A stretch of 44,041 nucleotides of DNA from Chara braunii (lineage: Eukaryota; Streptophyta; Charophyceae; Charales; Characeae). The stretch spans positions 914,108 to 958,148 of the forward strand of contig BFEA01000165.1 in NCBI GenBank assembly GCA_003427395.1, written 5' to 3'. The notes below the pieces were generated by a model that saw only the letters and a program-made list of their open reading frames with translations, ran no database searches and was not told the origin of the DNA. This document shows positions 28,761 to 41,592 of the stretch, piece after piece. Each line of letters opens with the position of its first letter. Within the stretch, counting starts at the first letter, position 1. The translations under genes and the position numbers were made by a program.

Positions 28761-31442
28761 TATCCCGCCTTTGATTGACTCGGTCAAACACATGGAAAAC
28801 TATCTTCTTCCCACCTTCTCCCAATTTATCCCTAGTCTGATTTAAGTCAAAATAAAATGAAAGTGAAATTCATGCATGCATTCCTTTTTAATTAATTTGA
28901 TGAAGCTTTGAAAATAAATCAAAATCACAAGGGCATGCGTGCATACTCTTTCGACAAACCAGAGAGATGTAATGCTAGGGGTATTGTAGGCTCATGCATG
29001 GCGAAAAAAAATTATATCTGACAGTTCTCTGCCTCTAGAACCTCGCCTAGATTGCAGTAGAACTCGTGCACTCGGTGGGGTAACCTCCCACAAAGACCTT
29101 GTTGGGGTCGTACAAGATGCAATCCCGCCTGCCGCCCTCCTCTCCGAACAGAGACTAGACTTAGAATAAGAAGGGAAGAAAAATGGGTTTTCGATGCTCG
29201 AGATACGAGTAGGGGACATACTCAACTCGCATGAGAGGGCCTTGTTGCCTTTATGCGTCTGAGGGTCCTGCAATGGTGGTCAACTTGAATTGCGCAGTAA
29301 GATATTTGATTTGTAGCCAATATGTTGAGCTCATAAACAAAACTATGGTTTAACTGACGTACTGATACCCTATCACGTTCCAATCATCGATCATCTAGTC
29401 GTGCCGCTAACCACCATGACACAATCCCAAGTCGCAGCAGTGACCCATTACAAAACCTGATCACCACTTGGAGATACAACCCTTTGAACCCTCTGATCAA
29501 ACTGCAGCTACGCAGCCGTAGTTGCTCGAAAAACGGAAGTCTACTGATACGACACCGCCATAGGTCAAAGAAATGAACGCAAAGTTAATGAGGCATATAC
29601 CCACCACTACTAATGCGTGTGGAGCTCCTCTTTTCCTCAGCGCTCAGCGTTCAGATCACGATCACACAACCACGACTTTTGTACTATGACTGACGAAACA
29701 GGATGCCGAGATTAAAAGTAACAACTGAGGTACACGTCGGTGCCAACCACGCAGACCATCGCCATGACCCTGCATGTGCCTTCTGCTTCTCACGCCCCCC
29801 TTCTGCCCCGCCTGCCGGTCCTACCCCTTTCGTGCACCTGGTCCCACTTCGCAACCAAGTAACTATGAAATTCTCTTCCAGAAGTCCGGATATGCTGCAC
29901 GTATTAGCTTTAGAATTACCACGGTTATCCGAGTGGCAAAAATACCACAAAATGATTGATAACTAACTTAATGATCCGTTCACAGTTCCACAACATGAAG
30001 TGTTCCAACTTAGACGCGCATGGCTTAGTCCTTGAGGCAAGCATACGCCTACCGGTCAGATCGAGTAGGTAGCGGGTGTTATGTGCAGCCGCAAGGAGCA
30101 ACGACAAAAGGAGCATAGACATATCACGCCCACTAACGTACCAAAGGAATGTCAAGCAATCATGAGACGTGAGATGAACTACCGAGACGCCGAAAAATTT
30201 GGCTCCTTGGTTTGCAAGTGAATTCCCTCTTTCGATTCAGACTCTTATTCCTCGCTCTTCCCACTCACCTTCTTCTCTCTTTAACTTTTAAATCCATGTG
30301 CACTTGGGCAACTCCCCACACATGTCTGTACTCCCACACTTCTACATGCACCTGCTGTACCTAACATCCGACTGCACTTGACCGCTAGCCAGGCCAGGTT
30401 CAATTGTTCGAGAGGAAAGCCCCTTAGCTCAGCAACCCGATTTTTGGTTCGTCTCGCACCGCCTGTTCTCAATGGTGAGTGGACTCTCCTTCTCTTTCTT
30501 ATATTGGTCGCCACCAAGCCACAATAGCGGTCCGCTACGTTCGGCAGTGGAAAAATAAGAAGGAAAAGTGAGCCGATGTTAACGAGCACTAAGAAGAGTC
30601 GTGTGAAGGAGGATAAGATCAGCCCCACGATGACGGAGAAAACGACTTCGTTGTGAAGAGGATGACCACAATCGAGGCTAGAGGACATGTCAAAAACGAT
30701 CACGAAAACAATCATTACGACGACCACCGCCGGGATCACAGACTGCAGCAGGGCGACCACGATCTCTACGAGACTACCACCGGCGCGAAGGTTGTGAACC
30801 CCATCGATGTCGGGCGCACCACCGTGAAAACGGGCAAGCTGAACACGATCGACAACGATGATGAACATAACAACTGCGATGATAAATCTAGAGCAAAGTG
30901 ACACGAGAACGGGGATAACAATTACTGTACTGCGGCGAGCTCAGTGACGGACAACTTGATTAAAGAACCAAAATAGTGAATCTTTTGTTAGAATACGACT
31001 AGATGCATCGGCACCTTGCTAACTCCTCTCCCAGGTGCTTCTCCTGCTGCCTATTCCGCATAATCTCCCGCGCAAATCTAAAATCTGGCGCGCCCCTTCT
31101 CATCGCAGCGCCTCGAAAATATGAGATAGCAACTTGGTTTGTCCAAATCGGTCGATACATTAAAATCTTCATCGCCCTTCGTTCTCATCGCTTTTTCGAC
31201 TCTCTTGCGCAGTCCTTTTCTCTTTCTAACTTTACGACTGCTATTCTATCTAAAAAACTATCGTTACCATCACACTCACCTTGCTCAGAAATCACCAATC
31301 ACCATGATCTTCCCAGACCCGTTACAATTAAGGAACGGAAAATAAATCTCTTCTCTTATCCGGCCATGTCCAATTTTATCACCATTGATTTTGTCGGCAC
31401 GGGGAGGATGTGTAGCTACATAGGGACGACGACCGTCAGCGT
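28761..31442 (-). other. Distal LTR 2, no gene seen
   Basis: 29020-29290 matches 37110-37370 of LTR 3. 30650-30900 is low-complexity GAC/CGA-rich, which creates the hydrophobic frame on the other strand. 31000-31345 matches about 38640-38940. Nothing codes convincingly. Confidence 0.5.
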
Positions 31443-31455
31443 TGTCGGGCGCATC

Positions 31456-31476
31456 GGTCCCGCCCACTACGGGACC
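31456..31476 (-). other. U5-end hairpin of LTR 3
   Basis: Perfect 7-bp stem GGTCCCG/CGGGACC with loop CCCACTA. Confidence 0.75.
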
Positions 31477-31623
31477 CTCTCGGCCGCGTCACGAGGGAGT
31501 TGGTCTACTCGTGATACACAAGGAGTTTCCACAAGCTGCTCCGACTGAGTGCGCCAACCATACCTCTCGCAAGCCCCTACGATAGGATAGGGCCAATGCG
31601 AGGTACAACTTACCTCCACCTGC

Positions 31624-31640
31624 GGGAACTGTCACCTCCC
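31624..31640 (-). other. GGTGACAGT-loop hairpin of LTR 3
   Basis: GGGA/TCCC around ACTGTCACC. The stem is weaker and the loop one base shorter than in the other LTRs. Confidence 0.5.
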
Positions 31641-33129
31641 TTCGGTAAGCGTATCCCTGTCTAGCTACCAGTCCACATTACGAAAGTTAATCAGTTGCAA
31701 TGGCAGAGGTGGGAAAATCGAGGGTGTTTCTCGTACGCTATAGTATAGTGGGTACACACGATCCCACGCCTCTATCGGACCCGCATGCGAGTGGACGCAC
31801 TGGGGGGATGAAGTCCCAAGCGCCATTCGTCGCTGATCGACGAGGACGCATCCCACTCACCACACGTTACACCACGCTTAAAACATAAAAATAAAACACA
31901 CACATACACACATGGAACGACACAACACAAAATAATACAACAACACTCTTAGTCCCTTTTGTAGTCATCCCATCACCTTCGGATAGATGTCGTGTGCGAG
32001 ACTTAGTATAAAAAACGCACGAACGCATGACCTTCTCATATTGACTATCAATATAAGCATACACAAACAGTCGAAGTGATGACGTACTATGTAGTACCCA
32101 TAATCACGTGGTCCTTGATAATTTCAAGGGTCGCGTTTCACACTGAAGTGTCGACTGATACACACCTTGGGGGGTTAATCTCTCGACGGTAGACAACGAC
32201 CAAGTGCGGTTGAGAACCACACCGTCTTCTGCATTCCGCGAAGAGTGAGTGATACACAGATTCATACCTGTGGTGACAATCGTCTCTTATTGCCTAGGAG
32301 ACCAGCTCCATCATCCAGGGTCTGGATAAAATTCATGGGGTTTGACTTTGACGACTACCACGGACTACAACGTCCAACTATAGAACTCTTAAAAAGCAAA
32401 GGATCAAATGGAGATATCCTCTTTCTTTCGACACATAATCTATTTAATCTTTGTGTACGGTCACAATAGGCCGCGCGAATACTCAATGTGTATGTATATA
32501 CATATATATAAAGGGTTATAAATATGTGACGATGACTTCTCACAGTCACAGTGAGACTCTCCTCGACCATATATATGCGCATGTGATCGCAGACAATTAA
32601 ATCCAAAGTCCGACCCATAAACATACCTGCAATCACATCAAAGATACAACCAAAGGTCCATACACGACACAGGGTCAACTTCAACTATTCTCTATACTCA
32701 TACCCATTGCTTTAGCCCTGCAAGCCCCAACCTTTGTCCAACTTTCCAAAATAAATACCCAATACCTTTATTAAATGACCATTCAATAAAAGTCTGGGTG
32801 AAAACCTTAATAAACCAATAAAAATCACCAGGGATAAAGCCTTTAGGTTGGGTAACGAGAGTGAATTGGAGTTAAGTTGTAAACTGACGAATCGACAACC
32901 GACCTGTTATCAGTGATAACACATGATGATCCTCGTGGGATCAATCTGAATCTAGTCCAAATCCTCAATCAAATGATGGAGAGGACTTGTAACCCAAGAG
33001 ATGTCAATCCCCAAACTAATTATTAGCGTATGAGGGATAAACCTCCATAGCACATTCTCACTCAAAAGCTATACGCGAACTAAGTCTATGTCTACCTCGA
33101 AGTCAGTGCCCAAAGTAAAGGCAGACCTT

Positions 33130-33790
33130 TGGCAGACTCTCCCCTATTCAGAGTGGATTGTCAAAATCGTCACCTGTCAAAATACAATCTATCTCCAAAA
33201 TTTCGGAATTGTTTCTCATATGAAAAGTGTCTCTTCTGAATTTATACTAGCCCAAATATGAAAAACTGAAACAATCCTCAACTCTAAAAAGTCAAATTTT
33301 GTCCATCTCCCTGAATTAGTAAAAATTTGGGCAGCATCTCCTTTAGAAAAGTAGACTTCCCAGATTTATAATGACTCAGATATGAACTTAAACATAAGAC
33401 TTGAGTTTTATAAAGACAAAATTTAACTAACTCCTTATATTTGTATAAATTTCGGTAGCGCCTTTCATAGAGAAAGTGACTTTCCAAAATTTATATAAAG
33501 TTAAGTTCAGAATCTAAAAATAATTTTGACATCTCAAAGTCCAATTTTGTTTAACTCTCTAATTTTTTTTAAAAATGGGCGGTACACCTTTTAAAAAATG
33601 AGACTTGTCATATTTTTACTAAGCCATATATAAATTTTAAACAAGATGAACTTTGAAAAGTCAAAATCTCACTAACTCCTTGATTTTGTAGAAATTTTGG
33701 CAGCGCTTCCCGTAGAGAAAATAACTTACCAAAATTTATACAAGACCAAGTATAATAAAAGATCTCAGAAAATGTAAGAATTGACCTAAG
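33130..33790. repeat. About 120-bp degenerate tandem array in LTR 3
   Basis: Counterpart of 27150-27850. Units carry AAATTTTGGCAGCGCTTCCC-like blocks, for example at 33690, recalling the core of the LTR A and B minisatellites. Confidence 0.75.
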
Positions 33791-34079
33791 TAAAAAAAAG
33801 TTAACTCGGAAATTGAAACTAACTCTTATAGCTCTAACACGTGACGAGCATCCAAAGCAACTACCTATCAAACTAAAACTTGAACCAGGTAGTGATCTCA
33901 CTCAGCCACATGCGAGGCCAAACCACAATGATAAGTACTCCCACCAACGCAAAGTTAACCTTGTCAAATAATAGTTCGTAGCCTTTCAATGATTCACCAA
34001 CGCAAAGTTTACCTTGTCAAACAATAGTTCGTCGTCTTCCAATAATTCATCCTTTATACCTTACTTACATAAGGTGTAA

Positions 34080-34810
34080 AGCTAGACCATCCAATCTTAT
34101 GAAAACCTGTCTAGCTCAACCATTGGATATACACAAACACAGTGCACTACAACTTTTCTTTTCCTTGAATATATGGCTAGGTTGTCCAACCTAGTCACCC
34201 TGAACTGTTTAATTATCCAAGTTATACATAATTATCTGCACTTAATCTTTTAAGGTAACATATGACTGAACCGATCATCTTAGATCAAAGTTCAGTCTGC
34301 CTAATCTTACCACAAGTTTATTCTTAATTCATACTCTCTTCAGTTGGCGATAAGCTATAATCAGACCATCCAATCTTTGAAAACATGTCTTACTAGCCTG
34401 TTCATAAGTAAAATAGTATAGAATATAGACAAGTTTATCCCTTTGGTAACAGTATGTGCGTGGCCAGACCAAATTTCCCAATGTTATGGGAACTTGTCCA
34501 GTCCTTTGCCTGAATTCCCCGCAGAATAAAACAAAGAAAGGTAGAGTCATCCAATCTTATGGAACATGCCTAACTTCTCTTTCAGAAACCAATAAACATG
34601 AGAAAACTCAAATAAAGCAAGGCAACCAAGCCATTTAATCTTATGGAAGTCTGCTTGGTCCCTGGAAAGTCAAACACAAACAACCCTCGTAAGTCAGAGC
34701 AACTAGACCACCCAATTTTATGGGAACCTGTCTGGTCCTCCAAACAATCAAAAATAAACATAGCACTGGACCCTCCAAACTTATGAAAACTCTCCCAACT
34801 TTTAGTTGAC
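34080..34810. repeat. About 70-bp degenerate tandem array in LTR 3
   Basis: Roughly nine copies of a core like CCATCCAATCTTATGGAAAC followed by CTGTCTGGTC-like sequence, collinear with 28030-28760 but with its own consensus. Confidence 0.75.
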
Positions 34811-34916
34811 CCAGTCAAACATAAGTAAGACAACCTTCCTCCCACCTTTCCCCTAGATGCAACCCTTTTTCACAACCTACTTTGAGAGCAGGTTAACACC
34901 TCGTAATATTTTCAGA

Positions 34917-36890
34917 TCCTTTTTCAGCTTCCTATAGTATGTCCATCAAAGCATTTGGATGGGGAAACTTGAAATCGCTTTCAGAAGCTTTAGCCACTTC
35001 AGATCATTTCAGATGTTTGAGGTCTCTCCATCTGAAACTCCTGAAATGATCTGAAGTGGTTGAAAATTTGAAAGCAGTTTCAAGTCCCCCTATCCAAGCA
35101 TTTGGACGGGGGGACCTGAAACCTCTTTCAGAAGCTTCAGCCACTTCAAATCATTTCAAAGGTTTCATGTCTTCCCACCTGAAACTCCTGAAATGATCTG
35201 AAGTCGCTGAAAATCTGAAAGCGGTTTCAGATGCCCCCATCCAACCATTTAGATGAGGGTACCTGAAACCATTTTCAGCAGTTTCAACCACTTCAGATCA
35301 TTTCAGAGGTTTCATGTCCCTCCATCTGAAACTCCTGAAATAATATGAAGTGACTGAAGCTTCTGAAAACGGTTTCACGTCCCCCCATCCAAGCATTTGG
35401 ACGGGGGGACCTGAAACTGCTTTCAGAAGCTTCAGCCACTTCATCAATAGAAAAATTCCCACGAGAAATGAAAGTTGAAAAAACATTCCATAAAGAAAAA
35501 ATCCTTCATATTTATAAATTATCATTTCAATATTCGTCCAATTCTAAAATTTTCAGTTTTATTTGATAACATCCCGTCTAAATATGAGCTTTTCCTTCCA
35601 ACTACATCTATTTGTTCAAGATGAAATAAAAGTCTGAACGAGTTTATGAAATGTTTTAATTAAACTTTCATTCTACTACAAGAAATATCTTTTAATTTAG
35701 ATTGGATTAACCTATTTATGACTGAAAATCCTTACTTAGAATGACAATCCAATTAAAATATTTCATGAACTCGTCCACACTTTCATTCCATCTCTAGCAT
35801 GCAGTTCAAATAAGAAGGGATACCCCATTGTTGGAAGGAAAATTTTTAAGTAGAACGGAAATTTTTTAAATTGGAATGACATTTTTTAAGATGGAATGAA
35901 AATTTAAATTTTAGAATGTAATTTCACTATAGAATGACTATTTAATTCTAGGAAATTTTTCCGTTGATATCATTTTATTTCAGAGGTTTCAGGTCTCCCC
36001 ACCTGAAACTCCTGAAATGATATGAAGTGGCTGAAAATGTGAAAGCGGTTTCAGATGCCCCCATCCAACCATTTGGATAAGGAGACCTGAATCCACTTTC
36101 AGAAGCTTCAGCCACTTCAAATCATTTCATAGGTTTCAGGTCTCTCCATCTGAAACTCCTGAAATGATATGAAGTGGTTGAAGCTTCCGAAAGCAGTTTC
36201 AGACCCCCCATCCAAGCATTTGGACGGGGGAACCCGAAACCGCTTTCAGAAGCTTCAGCCACTTCATATCATTTCAGAGGTTTCATATCTCCCCACGTGA
36301 AACTCCTGAAATGATCTGAAGTGGCTGAAAATCTGAAAGCAGTTTCAGATGCCCCATCCAACCATTTCGATGGGGGGACCTGAAACCACTTTCAGAAGCT
36401 TTAGCCACTTCAAATCATATCAGAGGTTTCATGTCTCTCTATCTGAAACTTCTGAAATGATCTGAAGTGGCTAAAAATCTAAAAGCATTTTCAGGTCCCC
36501 TCATCCAAGCATTTGGACGGGGGGACCTCAGGTCATTTCAGAGGTTTCAGGTCTCCCCCCCGAAACTCCTGAAATGACTTGAAGTGATAGAAAATCTGAA
36601 AACGGTTTCAGATGCCCCAATCCAAAAATTTGGATGAGAGGATCTGAAACCGCTTTCAGAAGCTTCAGCCACTTCATGTAATTTCAGAGGTTTCAGGTTT
36701 ACCTCCCGAAACTCCTGAAATGACCTGAAGTGGCACACAACAACGTTGACAGTTGAACCAAAACAAAAACAGGCGAAAAAAAAAAACGAAAAAAAAACAT
36801 AAAATCCGACTTTCAAACCACCTGAATCTCCTGAAATGACTTGAAGTATCTTCATGTCATTTCAGCGATATCATACCTCTTTTAACAGAC
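34917..36890. repeat. 147-bp palindromic satellite, about ten units
   Basis: The block CTGAAACTCCTGAAATGA recurs at 35032, 35179, 35326, 36003, 36150, 36297, 36443, 36560, 36706 and 36822, mostly 146-147 bases apart once the inserted element is removed. Two late intervals are near 117. Each unit is a near-perfect inverted repeat: TTTCAGAAGCTTCAGCCACT and CAGAGGTTTCAGGT face their complements across short spacers, and CATCCAACCATTTGGATG marks the other centre. LTR 2 lacks the array. Confidence 0.93.
35445..35966 (-). mobile_element. 522-bp terminal-inverted-repeat element, copy 2
   Basis: Ends CAATAGAAAAATTCCC and, inverted, CAACGGAAAAATTTCC match at 14 of 16 positions. It interrupts a satellite unit whose intact form reads CACTTCATATCATTT (36263). 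The junctions CACTTCAT and ATATCATT imply a 2-bp AT duplication. The sequence is the inverse of copy 1 and has no coding capacity. Confidence 0.85.
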
Positions 36891-39403
36891 TTCAGAATCT
36901 TTCATTCTAACATTTCAGTAGGTCGTTTACCACTTGTGCCTACTTTAAGTGAAACTGAGCTTGCACATACCTTCCTTTACTTAAGTCTAGTTTGTGTCTT
37001 GAATGTTAATCTTAAAGTCAAAGTAGGGATGCAAACATTATACTTAGTTAACCACAACAAGAAATCCAGATAGATGTTATGACAGGGTTTATAGAGGGAA
37101 AGCAATGATTACCTCTCAGTTCCCTGCCTCCAGATCTCCTCATGAGTTCCGGCAGAGCTCCGGCAATAGGTGGGCAGACTTTCCACAAAGTCTTGTTGCG
37201 GTCCTACGGGTTGCAATCCCGCCTGATGCCTTCCTCTCTGAACAGGATTAGACTTAGAGTCAGAAGGGCAGAAGGTAAAAGGTTTCAGACGCTCGAGATA
37301 CAAGAGAGGGTCAGACTAAACTCTCAGGAGAGGGCCTTGCAATCTTAATTCGCTCGAGGGCCCCTCAATGATGACAAAAATGCAGCACAACTTGGTTAAA
37401 TGAAGTCAAACCTTCAGCTGTTGACCTTCTGGCAACTCTCTAATTCACAACAATAACCGCACTCGCCGACCAAGTCAGTTCCTCAAGTCACACTTCCCCA
37501 TGCTTGGCTAAGACCCCACAACATAGTCTATAGCGACCTCTTTTAAATAGAGTGCGCCTCCTACCCTGTACTTTGTTCAAACTCTAGTACTTACAGGGCG
37601 AACGCAACATGCACAACAATCGCAATGAACAACCAGCTCTGCAACAACACTCAATGTAAACGCAGTAAGATCCTAGCTCCTTACAACAACCCTGCATGTG
37701 CAGCATACAGTAGCACAGGGTGCAGTCCGCAAGGCCCAACAATGCATTCAACAACTCACCAAAGTGCACAACAAGTGCACTGTCCATACACAACGAAGTA
37801 TAGTACACGTTGGAATAGCTCAACTTGTCAATAATAACAACAGGCCTCTACTAGACCACCGCCAAGACCAGGTAAACACCTTCATCTTCTCCCGTGAGAA
37901 TAAGGTCGCCTATCTTTTCTTATGTAGCGCAACCCAACCCTCCTAAGCGTACATGTTCTGAATCTTGGCGAGTTTCAGCAAGTCGGTGTCCTACCATACA
38001 GGTGCGTCGACTCCCTCCAGTGACTTCGACAGTTGAGGAAACACGAGTCCGGCCACGAGAGAGAACTAAGCCATTCAATGAATTCAATTTTTTCGGCTTC
38101 AACAACTATGCGCAGTATGGTAACAAGTGACTGCTTGATGACTCTGATGAGCACGAGCCAGGTACAAGTAGCAATGAGAGGCGCGAGCTGGAGTTTTAAG
38201 GACGAGCGGTAAGCCACATTACCACCACTTACCAACTGCACAATTTGAGATAGAGCTCTCCTTCGGGCATGGTCAGGTACGTGTGTTTTTCCCCTCTTTC
38301 TCTCTCTCTCTCTCTCTCTCTCTGCAACCTGCCAATGTGCAAAATGAGAAGGAACCTTCCACAAAATGCGGGAAGATGCGTCCGCCTTCCAATCATGCGA
38401 GCAACGAAATCGGGAGCGACTACTTTCTCCGACAGACAGGGTGAGCAATCGCGATGGCCGATTGGTAAGTCTCCCACCCCGCGGTTGTCCTCCCACTGCT
38501 GCGTCCTCGATCATGGCGCGAGCGAAAATTAAATGGACCTTCTGCTATTATACGAGAAAATACATTCGTCGAAATCTTTAATCTTCTTGTAGAGCCCGTG
38601 CAGCTCCTACCGCCTGTGTGTCTCACGTAACTTCTATAAAAGTGACGAGCAAAATCGAACGAATCTTCCGCTTAAATACGGATGCATTCGTTGTCATTTG
38701 CAGGGCTGTTTCCTATTTCCTACGCGCAGCCCGTAACACCAATACGACTAAAACAACTAACTCCACTCTCAATTTAACTGCAGATTCGGAATTGCCTATC
38801 CCAATCCCTCCGACTAACACTCGCTTTCACCCGATCTCATCAAGAGACGAGCGAAATCATCGTTTTCATACTTCTCCATATCCGCACATCCCAACCTCCT
38901 CCGCGTACTCTATTTCTTTTCTAACTCTTTAGCCATTCCCTTATTCGTCGTTCTGAGTCTGCCACTGTGACCGGCTAAAACAAAACCTCGACATTGACTC
39001 CTTGCCCGCCCGATTCCGATAAGAATCCAGTGAGTAACGCCAAATTTCTCTCCTATGGTAGTCGTATTCGTCTTCGTCGTCTTCCCCGTCGTCTCTCTTT
39101 GTCCTTGTGCACCTCCTTCTTCATCTCCCTCTTACTCTACTCAATCTATGATCGAACTAGCTACGAATCTTCGTTCGCCGGCCATCAAAACCCCCACTTA
39201 TATTATCCTTCGGCCTGATTCTATGGAGAATCGGGTAAGTTGTTCGATTTTTCTTCCGCCATACCCGCTTTTCCCATTCCTTCTTCCTTCGCATGAACCC
39301 AGCGAGAAATTGCGCCTTGATTCATCCCCTTTCCTTGCCTTTCTTTGCTTGGTACTAATGCCTGTTATCTCCCTTCCTTTGTGCCCGTCTTCTCTTGCTC
39401 CCC
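36891..39403 (-). other. LTR 3 middle part, no gene seen
   Basis: Continues the collinearity with LTR 2 (37110-37370; 38640-38940). Only chance frames and a (TC)n run are seen. Confidence 0.5.
38299..38323. repeat. (TC)n microsatellite
   Basis: Twelve TC dinucleotides. Confidence 0.9.
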
Positions 39404-40585
39404 TTACTACGTCTCGTGCCTACTCGTTGCTGCGGACGTACTCCCTCGCTCCCTGGCACTCCGCTCTCCTCAGAGGTGCCTCAGAGCTAGATGGTCCGGG
39501 CGATCTTCCGCCCCTGCCTGCAATCCGACAGACGGCCAACAAGACTTGCTCCGCTATACTTGAGGGAAACTTCGAAGTCTTTCGCTCCTATACCCAAGTC
39601 CGCCCAACGATTTGCAGGGCGGGTTTTGTTGTGCGTCTCCGCCACAATGACCTTGGTCTGCTTTATACAAGCATAGTCATACTACAATCCCAAACTTGCG
39701 ATACCTTTTCGCTGCGAACCTTTCCCTCAGCGCCTCCGGCCCCGACCATTGACAAATTGCGCACTAACCCAGACACCACAAAGGGGTGTCTATTGATACA
39801 GCCAGCAGGACGGTGGTCATGGAAGTCGACGCCCGCTAATGAGTGTTTAACAACTCCCCGACCGAATCAATCAGCCCCTCGAGTAGGCGGGCATGAGCGT
39901 ACTGCGACGCCTCCAGCGTGAGGTCTAGATGAAGCGGCCCCAGTACAGATCTTGGTGGTAGCAGCAACATTCAAATCAAAACTTTGAGGACCGAGGGCGA
40001 GAAGAGTCTCATGTATGCGGCTGTCGCAATCCGCGCCCTCCTCCGTTGTTCCCTTCGCCACCCCGCGCCGACATAGTTCTTCACCTTTCCGGTCCTAATA
40101 AACATGCTCATACTCAAACCCCTCACAACAGATCATGGTTGACGGATGGTGCACCCACGACAACCCCCGCCACTCAGGTTTCTTCCGCTTCGTGGGCTAA
40201 CCACCCACCAGCTTACATGCACGTCGACTTCCTCGGCCCGCGTCTTAAGACGGTGGGACCAAGGACCTTCACCAACATCCCGAACACGCAAGTAACCCAT
40301 AGGTCAACGAAAAAGAGGTGCGTGCTCAATACCCTCGTCCATCACGACGACCTCCAAATCTAGCTTCGTGCCTGAGTCAAGAAGCACCAAAGCAAAATAA
40401 TAATAATACAACAATAAAAATATTTAGAAACTTTTAACTATCAGAATATGACGAACGAGGAAAAAGAACCGCCAGTACCGTTCCGACGCCACCGACGGCA
40501 AAACCAAGGGGGATAGCCCCGTCGGGCCCTCAACCCCTTGGTCTCTTTCCGCTACTCTGATATTCCCGCATTCAAGTCGTCGCTT

Positions 40586-40641
40586 GGTCTCGATCACTGA
40601 ATTTCTTTGATGAAAGTCCGATGTTGGAACCAATAGTGCTA
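40586..40641 (-). other. tRNA-like A/B boxes, LTR 3 U3 copy 1
   Basis: Minus strand TAGCACTATTGGTTCC (A-box-like) and GTGATCGAGACC (B-box-like) about 45 bases apart, aligned with the boxes of LTRs A and B. Confidence 0.5.
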
Positions 40642-41592
40642 GGCCCAAGGCTGGGTCTAGTTTTAATGGACACCTAAATAAACGGATACTACGCAACGTG
40701 TAGATCTACCGAGATGTTTTCAAAATCACCCTGTTGTCGATGTCGTCCTTCATACGTAAGCAAAAGTCACAGGCAAGTGCACCAATCAAGAGACAAAATC
40801 TTTTTAATCCTAGTTTAACCAGAAATAAAATCTTGGCCGGCAACTACGCCGGCTTCACAATCATGAATAAGAAGAGAGATCACGCGCGCCTCAAATTTGC
40901 TCGCCCACACACGTTTTATTATAGTCAACCATTCAATCAACATAAACCACAAACACAGTCGCGCCTCGCGTGGTATACTTTAAACCTTAAACGAAACTCA
41001 CTTTTCTGTCGCCTGCAAAAACTAGGGCGGATACCTTTGTAAGGGTATTCACATCGACAGCGCGGTGATGAAGATCAACACGACGATGAGGTGGCTGACG
41101 AATCCCTAGATTCAGGTTGCGCAACAACTCTCCTGATGGAGACCTTCGGAGGGAACCAACTACTGGACAGTTTTATCAAGCTCTACGTGATAAACATGTT
41201 CAACATCTCCGTCTATCCTGAGGGAAACTTCGAAGGGAACCAGCTATAAGACGTTCGAGTAATCCTTTGCCCCTACGCCGCTGTCCGACGGACGATGTGC
41301 ATGCCAGTATCGCCAAAAGCCTTCATCTGAGATCGTATGATGTTGCCCTACTCAAACATAGTTTACCATGTTTCGACTCCCAGTGGTCATGCTCACACTC
41401 AAATCTCTCACTGTAAATCGCGCCCGGTGGCTGGTGCATCCAAGGTAAGTACCCACCGACTCTCATGCACGTTAAACCCCTCTCTTCGCTTCAACTGGAC
41501 GATGTCAGTCTTACCTGAATTGCCCAAATTTAAACGGATGTTCTAAAGGACAAACGACAGTCCTAGAAGTGGGACTGCATATGATTTGATCC

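Larger units (their letters stand above)
24486..31442 (-). repeat. LTR 2
   Basis: It begins at the decayed primer site. The first 450 bases match LTR A. From there to about 31345 it is collinear with LTR 3, with shared landmarks at 26190/32100, 27150/33130, 29020/37110 and 31150/38850. A section near 25075-25170 repeats at 26170-26330, so about 600 bases are tandemly duplicated around the inverted-repeat transposon. The U3 end with hairpin and CGACA is missing, because LTR 3 starts directly after. A 207-codon hydrophobic frame (30281-30904) has no counterpart in LTR 3 and is not called. Confidence 0.7.
31443..41058 (-). repeat. LTR 3, enlarged by a satellite and a transposon
   Basis: It starts TGTCGGGCGCATCGG, matching LTR A and LTR 2, and reaches a GGCGGATACC...GGTATTC hairpin with CGACA at 41058. 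The sequence before the start is only faintly like a tRNA-Asp site. The satellite and the 522-bp element add about 2 kb relative to LTR 2. A 288-codon plus-strand frame at 39055-39921 is rich in Pro, Ser and Leu and antisense to the element; it resembles nothing and is not called. As an LTR it would be about 9.6 kb, or 7.6 kb without the insertions. Confidence 0.6.

Noticed and set aside
30281-30904. 207-codon minus-strand frame with hydrophobic runs
   Set aside because: The hydrophobic stretch comes from low-complexity GAC/CGA-rich DNA on the other strand, and the collinear LTR 3 lacks the frame.
34917-36890. Regularly spaced repeats resembling a CRISPR array
   Set aside because: Units are contiguous palindromic satellite without unique spacers, in a eukaryotic genome.
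38130-38165. CTGATGA motif on the plus strand
   Set aside because: No stem II of useful length and no GAAA follow.
39055-39921. 288-codon plus-strand frame
   Set aside because: Pro/Ser/Leu-rich, antisense to LTR 3, crosses the start of the duplicated U3 and has no recognisable domain.
41085-41120. CTGACGA followed by a small hairpin
   Set aside because: The hairpin is followed by TCAGG and not GAAA, and no third stem is present.
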